13,489 bases of DNA. Origin: Nitrospirae bacterium GWC2_56_14. Its GTDB lineage: Bacteria; Nitrospirota; UBA9217. Where the stretch lies: NCBI GenBank assembly GCA_001803705.1, contig MHDY01000111.1, positions 8,544 to 22,032 on the forward strand. The letters run 5' to 3'. This document shows, one piece after another, positions 6,937 to 13,489 of the stretch. The position numbers and the translations under genes are program-made. The notes beneath the pieces are model-generated. The model was not told the origin of the DNA. It saw only the letters and a program-made list of their open reading frames with translations, and did no database searches. Numbering within the stretch: the stretch's first letter is position 1; every line of letters starts with the position of its first letter.

Positions 6937-6954
6937 AATTCCTCCATAATTGCG
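6937..6954 (+). promoter_or_regulatory. Candidate BaeR box upstream of the efflux operon
   Basis: AATTCCTCCATAATTGCG compares with the E. coli BaeR box TTTTTCTCCATDATTGGC (recalled from the literature). The 11-base core CTCCATAATTG (6942-6952) is a complete match, with A allowed at the D position. It sits 77 nt before the ATG at 7030. A TATATT at 6969-6974 could be the -10, placing the box over a poor -35 (ATAATT), as expected for an activator-dependent promoter. The spacing and promoter reading are inference. Confidence 0.6.
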
Positions 6955-7029
6955 TCATATTCGGCCGATATATTTAGTCTATCAGAAGGCTGCAGGTGAT
7001 GCTTGAACCACTATCAGGGGGAAATAAGC

Positions 7030-7389
7030 ATGAGCGTGAAGGCGGTGCTTGTTATAGATGATGATAAACGAACAAGGGAGACTTTGCAGATGCTTCTGAA
7101 TTTGGAGGGTTTTGTAGCTGATTGCTGTGAAAACGGGCCTGCAGCGTTTGAACGCGTTCAGGAAATGCGCTTTGACCTTATATTGATAGACTATCGGATG
7201 CCGGAAATCGACGGAATTAAGGTGACAAAGTCGTTGCGTGGCCTCTGTCCTGATGTTTTTATCATCGGTATGAGTATTGAAGACAAAGGCGCGGAATTCG
7301 TGAGTGCAGGTGCGGATACTTTCATCAACAAGGCGCGATTGGTGCAAGATATGCTGCCGCTGGCGAGACAGAACTTGCTGCGAAGATGA
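7030..7389 (+). CDS. Stand-alone receiver-domain (CheY-like) response regulator
   Basis: A 119-residue cytosolic protein made only of a receiver domain, with no DNA-binding or enzyme output. Seen: VLVIDDD with D10-D12 (Mg2+ site), D54 phospho-acceptor in LILIDYRMPEIDG, S82 at the conserved Thr/Ser switch position and K101 (FINKA), so phosphorylation should be possible; the usual Pro after the Lys is absent. The ATG at 7030 is chosen because GGGGG at 7017-7021 lies 8 nt upstream; a TTG at 7003 lacks such a site. It is the first gene of the efflux operon, 28 bp before the outer-membrane gene. It may be phosphorylated by BaeS or another kinase and act as a phosphate sink or by protein contact; this is inference. 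Confidence 0.88.
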   Translation: MSVKAVLVIDDDKRTRETLQMLLNLEGFVADCCENGPAAFERVQEMRFDLILIDYRMPEIDGIKVTKSLRGLCPDVFIIGMSIEDKGAEFVSAGADTFINKARLVQDMLPLARQNLLRR

Positions 7390-7417
7390 CGGTTTTTCCA
7401 GGCGAAAGGGGGAGCTT

Positions 7418-8872
7418 GTGTTATTACCCACGAATAAAATATTTACAATCATTATGACCGTCGGCTCTTTTCTGTTAACAGGCTGTGCGACCGTCGGTCC
7501 GGATTATATTCGCCCCGAGATTCCGATGCCGCAGAAATGGTCTGATAAATCCTCAGTGAGCACGCCAGCCGAACCCCGGGATTCGCGTGCATTGGCGACC
7601 TGGTGGGCAACGTTGAATGATCCAAAGTTATCAGAACTCATTGATCACGCCGTGAACAATAATCCTGACCTTAAGAAAGCACAAGCCGCAGTGCGTGAAG
7701 CACGGGCCTTGCGCGGCGTCAGTGCAGCGGATCAGTATCCCTCGTTGGATGCGACAGCCTCTGCATCGAGACTGCGGTCTAGTGAAGCAACAGGTGGCGG
7801 AAAAGCCCAGAATGTCTATTCCGCAGGCCTCGATGCCACATGGGAGCTCGACATTTTCGGCGGCAAGCGGAGGGCTGTTGAGGCGGCACAGGCGGACCTC
7901 GAGGCCAGCGAGGCGGACCTCAACGGTGTGCTTGTTTCTCTGGCAGGTGAGGTTGCCCTGAACTATGTTGATCTCCGGTCCTACCAGGCCAAACTGACCA
8001 TAGCCGAGGCGAACTGCGATGCTCAGGCCGAGACCTATCAGATTGCGGAGTGGCGCCATGAGGCGGGGCTTGCAACGCAGCTGGACCTGGAACAGGCGAA
8101 GATGAGCCTGGAGCAGACGCGCGCACAAATCCCGACTCTTGAAGCAGGCCTGGCGGCTGCAAAGAACCGGCTCTCCGTGCTCGTGGGAAAGCACCCGGGA
8201 GCGCTTGACGCGGAGCTAGCTGAGACAAAACCCATCCCAACGGTGCAATTTACGATTGCTGTCGGTATTCCGGCTGATGCGCTCCGCAGCAGGCCCGATG
8301 TTCAAAAAGCGGAGCGGCAGCTTGCAGCACAGACCGCCCGTATCGGGGTTGCCACTGCCGACCTGTACCCGAAGTTGTCCCTTACCGGCTCGATCGGTCT
8401 TGAAGCTCTTTCGCCGGGTAAAGTGTTCTCTGCAGGAAATGAAAGTTATGGGTTGAGCCTGCCAATTAGCTGGAACATATTCGATGCGGGCCGTGTCAGG
8501 CAGAATATAAAAGTGCAGAACACTCTTCAGGAACAGGCACTCGCTCATTACGAAGCCACGATCCTTTCCGCTTTGGAAGAAGTGGAAAACGCGCTGATTG
8601 CTTATGCCAAGGAGCAGACCAGGCTGCAATCTCTTGCAGCGGCAGAGCAGGCGGCCCAGCAGGCATTCGAGCTTGCCAAAACCCGGTACATATCGGGTTT
8701 GACGGACTTTCAGGTCGTTCTGGACAGCCAGCGTTCGCTTCTTACGGTTCAAGAGCTGCGCGCGATCAGCGAGGCCCAGGTTGCAGCGGACCTCATCCGG
8801 TTGTACAAAGCGGTTGGCGGCGGATGGGCATCCTTGCCCGGCAGTGATGGACAAGTTCAAAAGAGAACCTGA
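7418..8872 (+). CDS. NodT/TolC-family outer-membrane efflux lipoprotein
   Basis: A 484-residue outer-membrane channel for the tripartite exporter encoded downstream. The GTG start at 7418 follows a GGGGGAG ribosome site and gives a short lipoprotein signal peptide with lipobox LLTGC (C23), followed by the family N-terminus ATVGPDYIRPEIP and TWW..LNDPKLSELI. Two homologous outer-membrane efflux repeats are visible: the first around residues 70-260 with TWELDIFGGKRR (141-152), the second around 285-470 with ADALRSRPDVQKAERQLAA, ATADLYPKLSLTGSIGL and SWNIFDAGRVRQ (351-362). Long Ala/Glu/Leu-rich helices between them form the periplasmic tunnel. Length is normal. The adaptor gene follows after 16 bp. 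Any frame upstream of 7418 overlaps the receiver gene and reads as Cys/Arg-rich nonsense. Confidence 0.93.
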   Translation: MLLPTNKIFTIIMTVGSFLLTGCATVGPDYIRPEIPMPQKWSDKSSVSTPAEPRDSRALATWWATLNDPKLSELIDHAVNNNPDLKKAQAAVREARALRGVSAADQYPSLDATASASRLRSSEATGGGKAQNVYSAGLDATWELDIFGGKRRAVEAAQADLEASEADLNGVLVSLAGEVALNYVDLRSYQAKLTIAEANCDAQAETYQIAEWRHEAGLATQLDLEQAKMSLEQTRAQIPTLEAGLAAAKNRLSVLVGKHPGALDAELAETKPIPTVQFTIAVGIPADALRSRPDVQKAERQLAAQTARIGVATADLYPKLSLTGSIGLEALSPGKVFSAGNESYGLSLPISWNIFDAGRVRQNIKVQNTLQEQALAHYEATILSALEEVENALIAYAKEQTRLQSLAAAEQAAQQAFELAKTRYISGLTDFQVVLDSQRSLLTVQELRAISEAQVAADLIRLYKAVGGGWASLPGSDGQVQKRT

Positions 8873-8888
8873 GATTAGGGAGACGACT

Positions 8889-10178
8889 ATGATAACGAAG
8901 ACAGATAATAAAAAGGACATCACCGAGATCCTCGGAGTTGATGGCTCCTCCGGGCATACATGGCGCTGGACCCGTCGCCGGACCTTAATGGTCGTTCTTG
9001 GCGTCATCGTCGCTGTCATCGTCAGCCGGCTCCTTGCTGGCAACGGAGCGCCAGTCCGGTATAAGACGCAGGACGCAAAACGGGGAAGTCTCACGGTCGT
9101 AGTGACGGCAACCGGCACTCTTCAACCGACGAATACGGTGAGCGTGGGCAGTGAAGTTTCGGGCATTGTGAAGACCGTTGAGGTTACCTATAACAGCCGG
9201 GTTGTTGCAGGGCAGGTGCTGGCCAGGATGGACACCACCAAACTGGAGGCTCAGCATACACAGGCGAGGGCAGCCCTCGAATCAGCGCGGGCGAAGGTCC
9301 TGCAGACAGAGGCGACGGTAGTTGAAACAAAGGCCAAGCTTGCGCAATATCAGAAGGTGCGGGAACTGAGCAAGAATAAGGTACCGTCACAATCAGAAAT
9401 GTCCTCGGCGGAAGCATCGTATGAACGGGCAAAGGCCGATGCAGCCGCTGCCGCTGCAGCGGTTTCCGAGGCGCAGGCTGCTGTTCAGGCCAATGAAACA
9501 GACCTTTCAAAATCCGTTATCCGTTCACCTATCAAGGGTGTCGTCCTCACGCGAAGCATAGAGCCCGGCCAGACCGTTGCAGCGTCATTCCAAGCCCCGA
9601 CGCTGTTCACGCTGGCCGAAGACCTAGCGAAGATGGACCTGCACGTCAATGTCGACGAGGCTGATATCGGCAAGGTCCGGGAAGGGCAGAATGCGAACTT
9701 TAGCGTTTCGGCCTATCCGAATCGCACCTTCAGAGCGCAGATCACTCAGGCGCGCTATGGCTCTACAACTACCTCGGGCGTCGTGACCTACGAGACCGTG
9801 CTGAAGGTCGACAACAAGGATCTGGCGCTGCGCCCGGGAATGACGGCGACTGCCGATATCACGGTGCAGGAGATCGCGGACGCTCTTCTGGTTCCGAATG
9901 CCGCATTGCGCTTTACCCCTGTTGTTCAGGAGACGACGGCTACATCGGGTGGGAGTCTTGTTTCCAAGCTTCTGCCGAGGCCGCCCCAGCCAAAACAGAA
10001 CAACAAGGGGCAGGATCAGGACAAAAAGCAGCAGAAGGTCTGGATACTTCAGGACGGGAAACCAACGGCAATTGAACTCACGACCGGCGCAAGCAACGGC
10101 ATCCTAACCGAGGTCGTGAGCGGGAATATCGAACCAGGCGTGAAATTGCTGGTCGAGACGGAGAACCAGGGACAATGA
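8889..10178 (+). CDS. macA: MacA-like periplasmic adaptor (membrane fusion protein)
   Basis: A 429-residue adaptor joining the inner-membrane ABC transporter to the outer-membrane channel. It has a ~30-residue cytosolic N-terminus ending in RWTRRR, one membrane anchor (about 32-50), a first half-lipoyl segment (GTLQPTNTVSVGSEVSGIV), a long coiled-coil hairpin (about 112-207, with an AKADAAAAAAAV stretch), the second lipoyl half IRSPIKGVVLTRSIEPGQTV, then beta-barrel and membrane-proximal domains. A Pro/Gln/Lys-rich linker at about 362-383 interrupts the C-terminal part; it is probably disordered. AGGGAG at 8877-8882 lies 6 nt before the ATG; the longer frame from 8781 overlaps the previous gene. 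The stop overlaps the ATPase start by 4 nt. MacA rather than RND-type identity is inferred from the ABC partners. Confidence 0.9.
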   Translation: MITKTDNKKDITEILGVDGSSGHTWRWTRRRTLMVVLGVIVAVIVSRLLAGNGAPVRYKTQDAKRGSLTVVVTATGTLQPTNTVSVGSEVSGIVKTVEVTYNSRVVAGQVLARMDTTKLEAQHTQARAALESARAKVLQTEATVVETKAKLAQYQKVRELSKNKVPSQSEMSSAEASYERAKADAAAAAAAVSEAQAAVQANETDLSKSVIRSPIKGVVLTRSIEPGQTVAASFQAPTLFTLAEDLAKMDLHVNVDEADIGKVREGQNANFSVSAYPNRTFRAQITQARYGSTTTSGVVTYETVLKVDNKDLALRPGMTATADITVQEIADALLVPNAALRFTPVVQETTATSGGSLVSKLLPRPPQPKQNNKGQDQDKKQQKVWILQDGKPTAIELTTGASNGILTEVVSGNIEPGVKLLVETENQGQ

Positions 10179-10912
10179 GCTCTCTCTCTACATCGCAGCC
10201 GCTTACAAGGGCTGAAGGGGCCATCATCGAGCTCTCCGGAGTAAGCAAGGTGTATGGCCAGGGCCGGGCGGCAATGCAGGCCCTTGCCGGAGTAGACCTG
10301 CGCATTGATCCGGGCGACTTCGTTGCCGTCATGGGACCCAGCGGTTCCGGCAAATCAACCTGCCTTAACATCATCGGATGCCTTGATGTGCCGTCTTCGG
10401 GTGCTCATTATTTTGAAGGCGTGGATGTAGGAAAACTGTCGCATAATCAGCGCGCTCTCTTGCGCCGGCACTATCTCGGCTTCATATTTCAGGGCTTCAA
10501 CCTTCTGAACCGGACATCGGCCCTGGAAAATGTGGAACTGCCGCTGGTCTACCGAGGATTGCCGGCACCGCAGCGGCATGAACGCGCACAGCAGGCACTG
10601 GTCGCTGTCGGTTTGCAAGGATGGGAACGGCACACACCCGGAGAACTTTCCGGCGGGCAGCAGCAGCGTGTCGCCATCGCACGGGCCATTGTTGCCGGGC
10701 CTGTGGTCGTGCTAGCTGACGAACCAACGGGGAACCTGGATTCGGCACGAAGCCGCGAGATCATGGAGATATTGACCGAACTGAACCGTAAGCAGGGGAT
10801 TACCATCGTCATGATCACTCATGAGTCCGACATCGCAGCCTATGCCAACAGAACCATTCATTTCCGCGACGGTCATATTGAACGGACCGAGCACAACGGA
10901 GGGAAGGTCTGA
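10175..10912 (+). CDS. ABC transporter ATPase, MacB/LolD type
   Basis: A 245-residue cytosolic ATPase that would power the MacB-like permease. All nucleotide-binding motifs are intact: Walker A GPSGSGKST (54-62), Q-loop Q106 (IFQGFNLL), signature LSGGQ (158-162), Walker B VVLADEPTGNLD with D182/E183, and H-loop H216 (MITHE). The sequence KVYGQG..MQALAGVDLRIDPGDFVAVMG and the GNLDS D-loop are typical of the MacB/LolD/FtsE subfamily. An N-terminal Ser/Thr-rich tail of ~15 residues precedes the fold. ATG 10175 overlaps the adaptor stop (ATGA), and its own stop shares a base with the permease start (TGATG). In E. coli this domain is fused to the permease in MacB; here it is separate. Confidence 0.94.
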   Translation: MSSLSTSQPLTRAEGAIIELSGVSKVYGQGRAAMQALAGVDLRIDPGDFVAVMGPSGSGKSTCLNIIGCLDVPSSGAHYFEGVDVGKLSHNQRALLRRHYLGFIFQGFNLLNRTSALENVELPLVYRGLPAPQRHERAQQALVAVGLQGWERHTPGELSGGQQQRVAIARAIVAGPVVVLADEPTGNLDSARSREIMEILTELNRKQGITIVMITHESDIAAYANRTIHFRDGHIERTEHNGGKV

Positions 10913-12117
10913 TGCTGGGGAATATCATCATACTTGCACTGCGGGAAATACGCCGCAATGTCCTTCGGTCATTCCTGACTATTTTGGGGATCATTATTGG
11001 CGTCGCAGCGGTCATTACCATGGTTACCGTCGGCGGAAGCGCAACTGCCCAGATCCAGCAGCAGATCGCGAGCATGGGCAGCAACCTGCTCATGGTCATG
11101 CCGGGAAAGCGGATGGGGGCGGGCATGGAAGCGGGGAACGTATTGTTCAAAGAGGATGATGCGGTGGCAATAGCAAGGGACATAAATTCCATAGCCGCTG
11201 TGGCCCCCGTCTCAACCCGGTCGCTCCAGGCAATATTCGGGAATCAGAACTGGACGACTCAGGTGACCGGCAGTGACAATGTATTCATCGGGATCACGAA
11301 CAGGGCTGTCAAAACGGGGCGGCAGTTCACTGACAACGAGCTCCGGAGCGGAGCGGCTGTCTGCATCTTGGGCGAGACGGTGAAGACGAAATTGTTCGGC
11401 GGCCAGGATGCCGTGGGAGAAAAAATCCGTCTGCAGAAGCTGTCGTGCGAGGTCCTCGGCATCCTGGAGCCCAAAGGTCAGAACACGATGGGTATGGACC
11501 AGGACGATGTTGTGATCATTCCCCTGAAGACCCTTCAGCGTCGGGTAACCGGCAATCAGGATGTTGGGGTGCTGTATGTGTCCGTAAGCAATAATGCATC
11601 AACCGAAAAAGTGCAGCAGGAGCTTTCCGTCCTCATGCGTGAGCGGCGCCATCTGTCACCGAGCGATGACGACAACTTCAATGTAATGGATATGAAAGAG
11701 ATCGCAAAGATGCTGACCAGCACGACCCAGCTGCTTACGGCATTGTTGAGCGCGGTAGCAGCGGTGAGTCTGCTCGTCGGCGGCATCGGCATCATGAACA
11801 TCATGCTTGTCTCGGTGACTGAACGCACCCGCGAAATCGGAACCCGCCTGGCCATCGGCGCGCTGGAGCGCGAGGTGCTGCTGCAGTTTCTTATAGAGGC
11901 AGTCGTGCTTTCTTCGTTAGGCGGGCTTTTGGGCATTGTTCTGGCGATGGCATCATCCGTCCTGCTCACCGCCGTGCTGAATGTTCCGTTCATCTTCAAC
12001 GGCTCGATCATCATTATCTCCTTTCTCTTCTCCGCTGCGGTTGGCGTGATATTCGGCTATATGCCGGCAAAGAAGGCGGCTCGGCTCAATCCCATAGATG
12101 CTCTTCGGTATGAGTAG
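10912..12117 (+). CDS. MacB-like ABC transporter permease (FtsX-type)
   Basis: A 401-residue inner-membrane subunit. TM1 (about 18-41) follows the amphipathic start ALREIRRNVLRSFLT; a large periplasmic MacB core domain (about 45-270) comes next; TM2 (about 278-302), TM3 (about 325-352) and TM4 (about 362-383) follow. The motif GGIGIMNIMLVSVTERTREIGTRLAIGA between TM2 and TM3 is the MacB/FtsX hallmark that couples to the ATPase, and the protein ends PAKKAARLNPIDALRYE as usual for the family. Such transporters act by mechanotransmission, pushing periplasmic substrates (macrolides, peptides, toxins, lipoproteins) through the outer-membrane channel; substrate is unknown here. It is the last gene of the tight operon; the next gene is 98 bp away, with no convincing terminator between. 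Confidence 0.93.
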   Translation: MLGNIIILALREIRRNVLRSFLTILGIIIGVAAVITMVTVGGSATAQIQQQIASMGSNLLMVMPGKRMGAGMEAGNVLFKEDDAVAIARDINSIAAVAPVSTRSLQAIFGNQNWTTQVTGSDNVFIGITNRAVKTGRQFTDNELRSGAAVCILGETVKTKLFGGQDAVGEKIRLQKLSCEVLGILEPKGQNTMGMDQDDVVIIPLKTLQRRVTGNQDVGVLYVSVSNNASTEKVQQELSVLMRERRHLSPSDDDNFNVMDMKEIAKMLTSTTQLLTALLSAVAAVSLLVGGIGIMNIMLVSVTERTREIGTRLAIGALEREVLLQFLIEAVVLSSLGGLLGIVLAMASSVLLTAVLNVPFIFNGSIIIISFLFSAAVGVIFGYMPAKKAARLNPIDALRYE

Positions 12118-12215
12118 TAATGCGAATTACGCTTTCCGCGATAAAGCGACGGATGGTGATCGGCCGGCGTAATATTGACAGCTAGGTGATACAACTCAAC
12201 CAAAAGGAGGCAGTA

Positions 12216-12770
12216 ATGAGACAAAACCTCACGATTCTTCTGCTCATTGTTTCAATGATATTCATGGTCGTGTCATGCGGGAGCCAAACAACTGATTCAA
12301 CCACCACCTCGGCAGGAACCTTCGATAACCCCGGCGGGCTTACAACGGATGGAACGAACCTCTATATTGCGGACACCGGCAGCAATTTGATCAGAATAGT
12401 TGTCATTTCCACAGGAGAAGCATGGACGTTAGCGGGCAGTTCAACCGGAGCTGCCGGTTCCTCCGATGGAACAGGGACCAGTGCGTTATTTAATGGGCCC
12501 GAGGGAATAACGCTGACCGGATCGAATTTATACGTAGCCGATACCGGCAACAATACTATTCGCAAGATCGTCGTTTCCACAGGGGAGGTTACGCTTTTTG
12601 CCGGCAGTTCGGCCGGTGCTTCAGGATCAACGGATGGCGTCGGAACTGCTTCGAGTTTCCATAGTCCATCAGGTATCACTTCGGATGGTACCAATCTGTA
12701 TGTCACCGATGCCGGCAATAATAGTGTTCGTAAAATCGTGATTTCCACCAAATCAGTCACAACATTGTGA
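12216..12770 (+). CDS. Short NHL-repeat lipoprotein
   Basis: A 184-residue secreted protein. The signal peptide ends in VVSC (lipobox, C21), so it should be lipid-anchored to a membrane and face the periplasm or outside. A Thr/Ser-rich linker leads into two full 56-residue NHL-type repeats and a shorter third, each with the pattern GIT..G.NLYVADTGNN.IRKIV.STGEVT. NHL repeats build beta-propellers that bind proteins or other ligands; no enzyme motif is visible. Two and a half repeats are too few for a normal propeller, so the protein may assemble as an oligomer or be truncated (the third repeat stops right after SVTTL). The start is fixed by AAGGAGG at 12204-12210, 5 nt before ATG 12216. It lies between the exporter and htrA on the same strand. 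Confidence 0.85.
   Translation: MRQNLTILLLIVSMIFMVVSCGSQTTDSTTTSAGTFDNPGGLTTDGTNLYIADTGSNLIRIVVISTGEAWTLAGSSTGAAGSSDGTGTSALFNGPEGITLTGSNLYVADTGNNTIRKIVVSTGEVTLFAGSSAGASGSTDGVGTASSFHSPSGITSDGTNLYVTDAGNNSVRKIVISTKSVTTL
12324..12767 (+). repeat. Coding tandem repeat, 168 bp period (NHL units)
   Basis: Three in-frame units start at 12324, 12492 and 12660; the last is cut to 108 bp by the stop codon. The first two are exactly 168 bp (56 codons). Protein similarity is high, but the DNA differs at many synonymous sites, so the duplication is not recent. Confidence 0.8.
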
Positions 12771-12832
12771 TGCAGAGGTCACTCCTGAACAGGAATGATG
12801 TTGCACTCGCTTATCGCTTGGAAGGAAAAACA

Positions 12833-13489
12833 ATGAAACTCAAATGGAATCGGCCGTTAATCGTTTTAATTGTCATGCTGTGTACATGGATACAACTGTG
12901 CCAAACTGTCGAGGCGAGAGTCATGGCGCAGGATTTTACGAAACTGGCGAAAAAGCTCAAACCTGCGGTCGTAAACATCAGTGCGGCAAAAATGCCGAGA
13001 TCAAAAGACGAGGACGAATCACCGTCGCAAGTTAAAAAACAGGGGTCGGGTTTTATCATCAGTGACGACGGGTATATCCTGACCAATAATCATATCATTG
13101 CAGGCGCTAAGCGCATAAAAGTTACGCTTTTCGACGGACGCTTGTTTTCAGCGGAACTTAAAGGAGCGGATGCATTGCTGGATCTCGCGTTGATTAAAAT
13201 AGTGGCTGAAGAACGGCTTCCCGTTGCTTCGCTGGGTGACAGCGGCGAACTCGAAGTCGGTGAATGGGCGATCGCAATCGGAAATCCTTATGGGCTTGGC
13301 CATTCCGTGACCGCAGGCATTGTCAGCGCCACTGGGAGAGGCATCGGCATCAGTGCTTACGATGACTTCATACAGACCGATGCGGCCATAAACCCGGGGA
13401 ACTCGGGGGGGCCGCTGATCAATGACCGCGGTGAGGTAATAGGGATTAATTCCGCCATGGTAGCGGGGGGACAGGGGCTCGGCTTCGCT
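12833..13489 (+). CDS. htrA: HtrA/DegP-family periplasmic serine protease, 3' partial
   Basis: The frame runs off the right edge after 219 residues. A signal peptide (MKLKWNRPLIVLIVMLCTW..., likely cut near VEA-RV) sends it to the periplasm. The trypsin-like domain shows the full catalytic triad: H87 in TNNHII, D117 in DLALIK and S191 in INPGNSGGPL. AIGNPYGLGHSVTAGIVSATGR and DDFIQTDAAINPG are classic HtrA blocks. A long charged insert (MPRSKDEDESPSQVKKQ, 54-70) precedes GSGFIISDDGYI. PDZ domains, if present, lie outside the window. The start at 12833 has AAGGA at 12822-12826, 6 nt upstream. By family knowledge it degrades or refolds damaged periplasmic proteins. It lies 62 bp after the NHL lipoprotein, possibly in the same transcript. 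Confidence 0.95.
   Translation, partial: MKLKWNRPLIVLIVMLCTWIQLCQTVEARVMAQDFTKLAKKLKPAVVNISAAKMPRSKDEDESPSQVKKQGSGFIISDDGYILTNNHIIAGAKRIKVTLFDGRLFSAELKGADALLDLALIKIVAEERLPVASLGDSGELEVGEWAIAIGNPYGLGHSVTAGIVSATGRGIGISAYDDFIQTDAAINPGNSGGPLINDRGEVIGINSAMVAGGQGLGFA

Noticed and set aside
6921..6946. Sigma54 promoter (TGGC...) in the divergent region
   Set aside because: TGGCGTG is present, but no TGC element follows at the required spacing.
8216..9118. A 300-codon open frame on the - strand across the outer-membrane and adaptor gene junction
   Set aside because: It spans two well-supported genes and their ribosome site, and shows no domain.
12126..12173. Nested inverted repeats after the permease (ATTACGC/GCGTAAT and CGCTTT/AAAGCG) as a terminator
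   Set aside because: The two stems use overlapping bases, so they cannot both form, and there is no T-run.
12175..12180. TTGACA as a -35 for the NHL lipoprotein gene
   Set aside because: No acceptable -10 lies 16-18 bases downstream; that position is already next to the ribosome site.
12324..12767. Tandem repeats as a CRISPR or satellite array
   Set aside because: The 168 bp period is in frame and encodes NHL repeats with synonymous divergence; there are no identical short repeats with spacers.

Overview
The window looks like a piece of a Gram-negative bacterial chromosome of moderately high GC. Lipoprotein signals, a tripartite efflux system, a periplasmic HtrA protease and a c-type cytochrome all require an outer membrane and periplasm. 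The multiheme-type cytochrome, NHL-repeat lipoprotein, dispersed palindromic repeats and bacterial TRIC channel would suit a Desulfobacterota or Nitrospirota member, but that placement is impression, not proof. No tRNA, rRNA, CRISPR array, transposase or integrase was seen.

Left part (1-4640), all on the + strand, metabolic and housekeeping: the C-terminal part of a c-type cytochrome (cut by the window edge); a nitroreductase overlapping a TRIC/UPF0126 channel gene by 4 nt; an unrecognised two-helix membrane protein with cysteine-rich zinc-ribbon-like ends; then a probable operon of type I-beta DAHP synthase (aroF), the N-degron adaptor clpS and the cysteine-cluster protein ykgJ. Two copies of an ~90 bp imperfect palindromic repeat lie just before the nitroreductase and aroF, and extend both reading frames artificially upstream.

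Centre (4787-7029): baeS-baeR, a two-component pair on the - strand with strong resemblance to E. coli BaeSR, overlapping by 4 nt. A good sigma70-type promoter fits baeS. The 180 bp divergent region also holds a close match to the published E. coli BaeR box, upstream of the + strand operon.

Right part (7030-12117, + strand): a tight five-gene operon of a stand-alone receiver-domain protein, a NodT-type outer-membrane efflux lipoprotein, a MacA-like adaptor, an ABC ATPase and a MacB-like permease. The parts form a complete MacAB-TolC-like exporter with the MacB functions split in two. BaeSR plausibly senses envelope stress and switches this exporter on; the single-domain receiver may tune the phosphorelay. 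In E. coli BaeSR controls RND pumps, so the pairing here is a variation. Downstream are a short three-repeat NHL lipoprotein and an HtrA/DegP protease (cut by the right edge), which makes the right half look like an envelope-stress locus.
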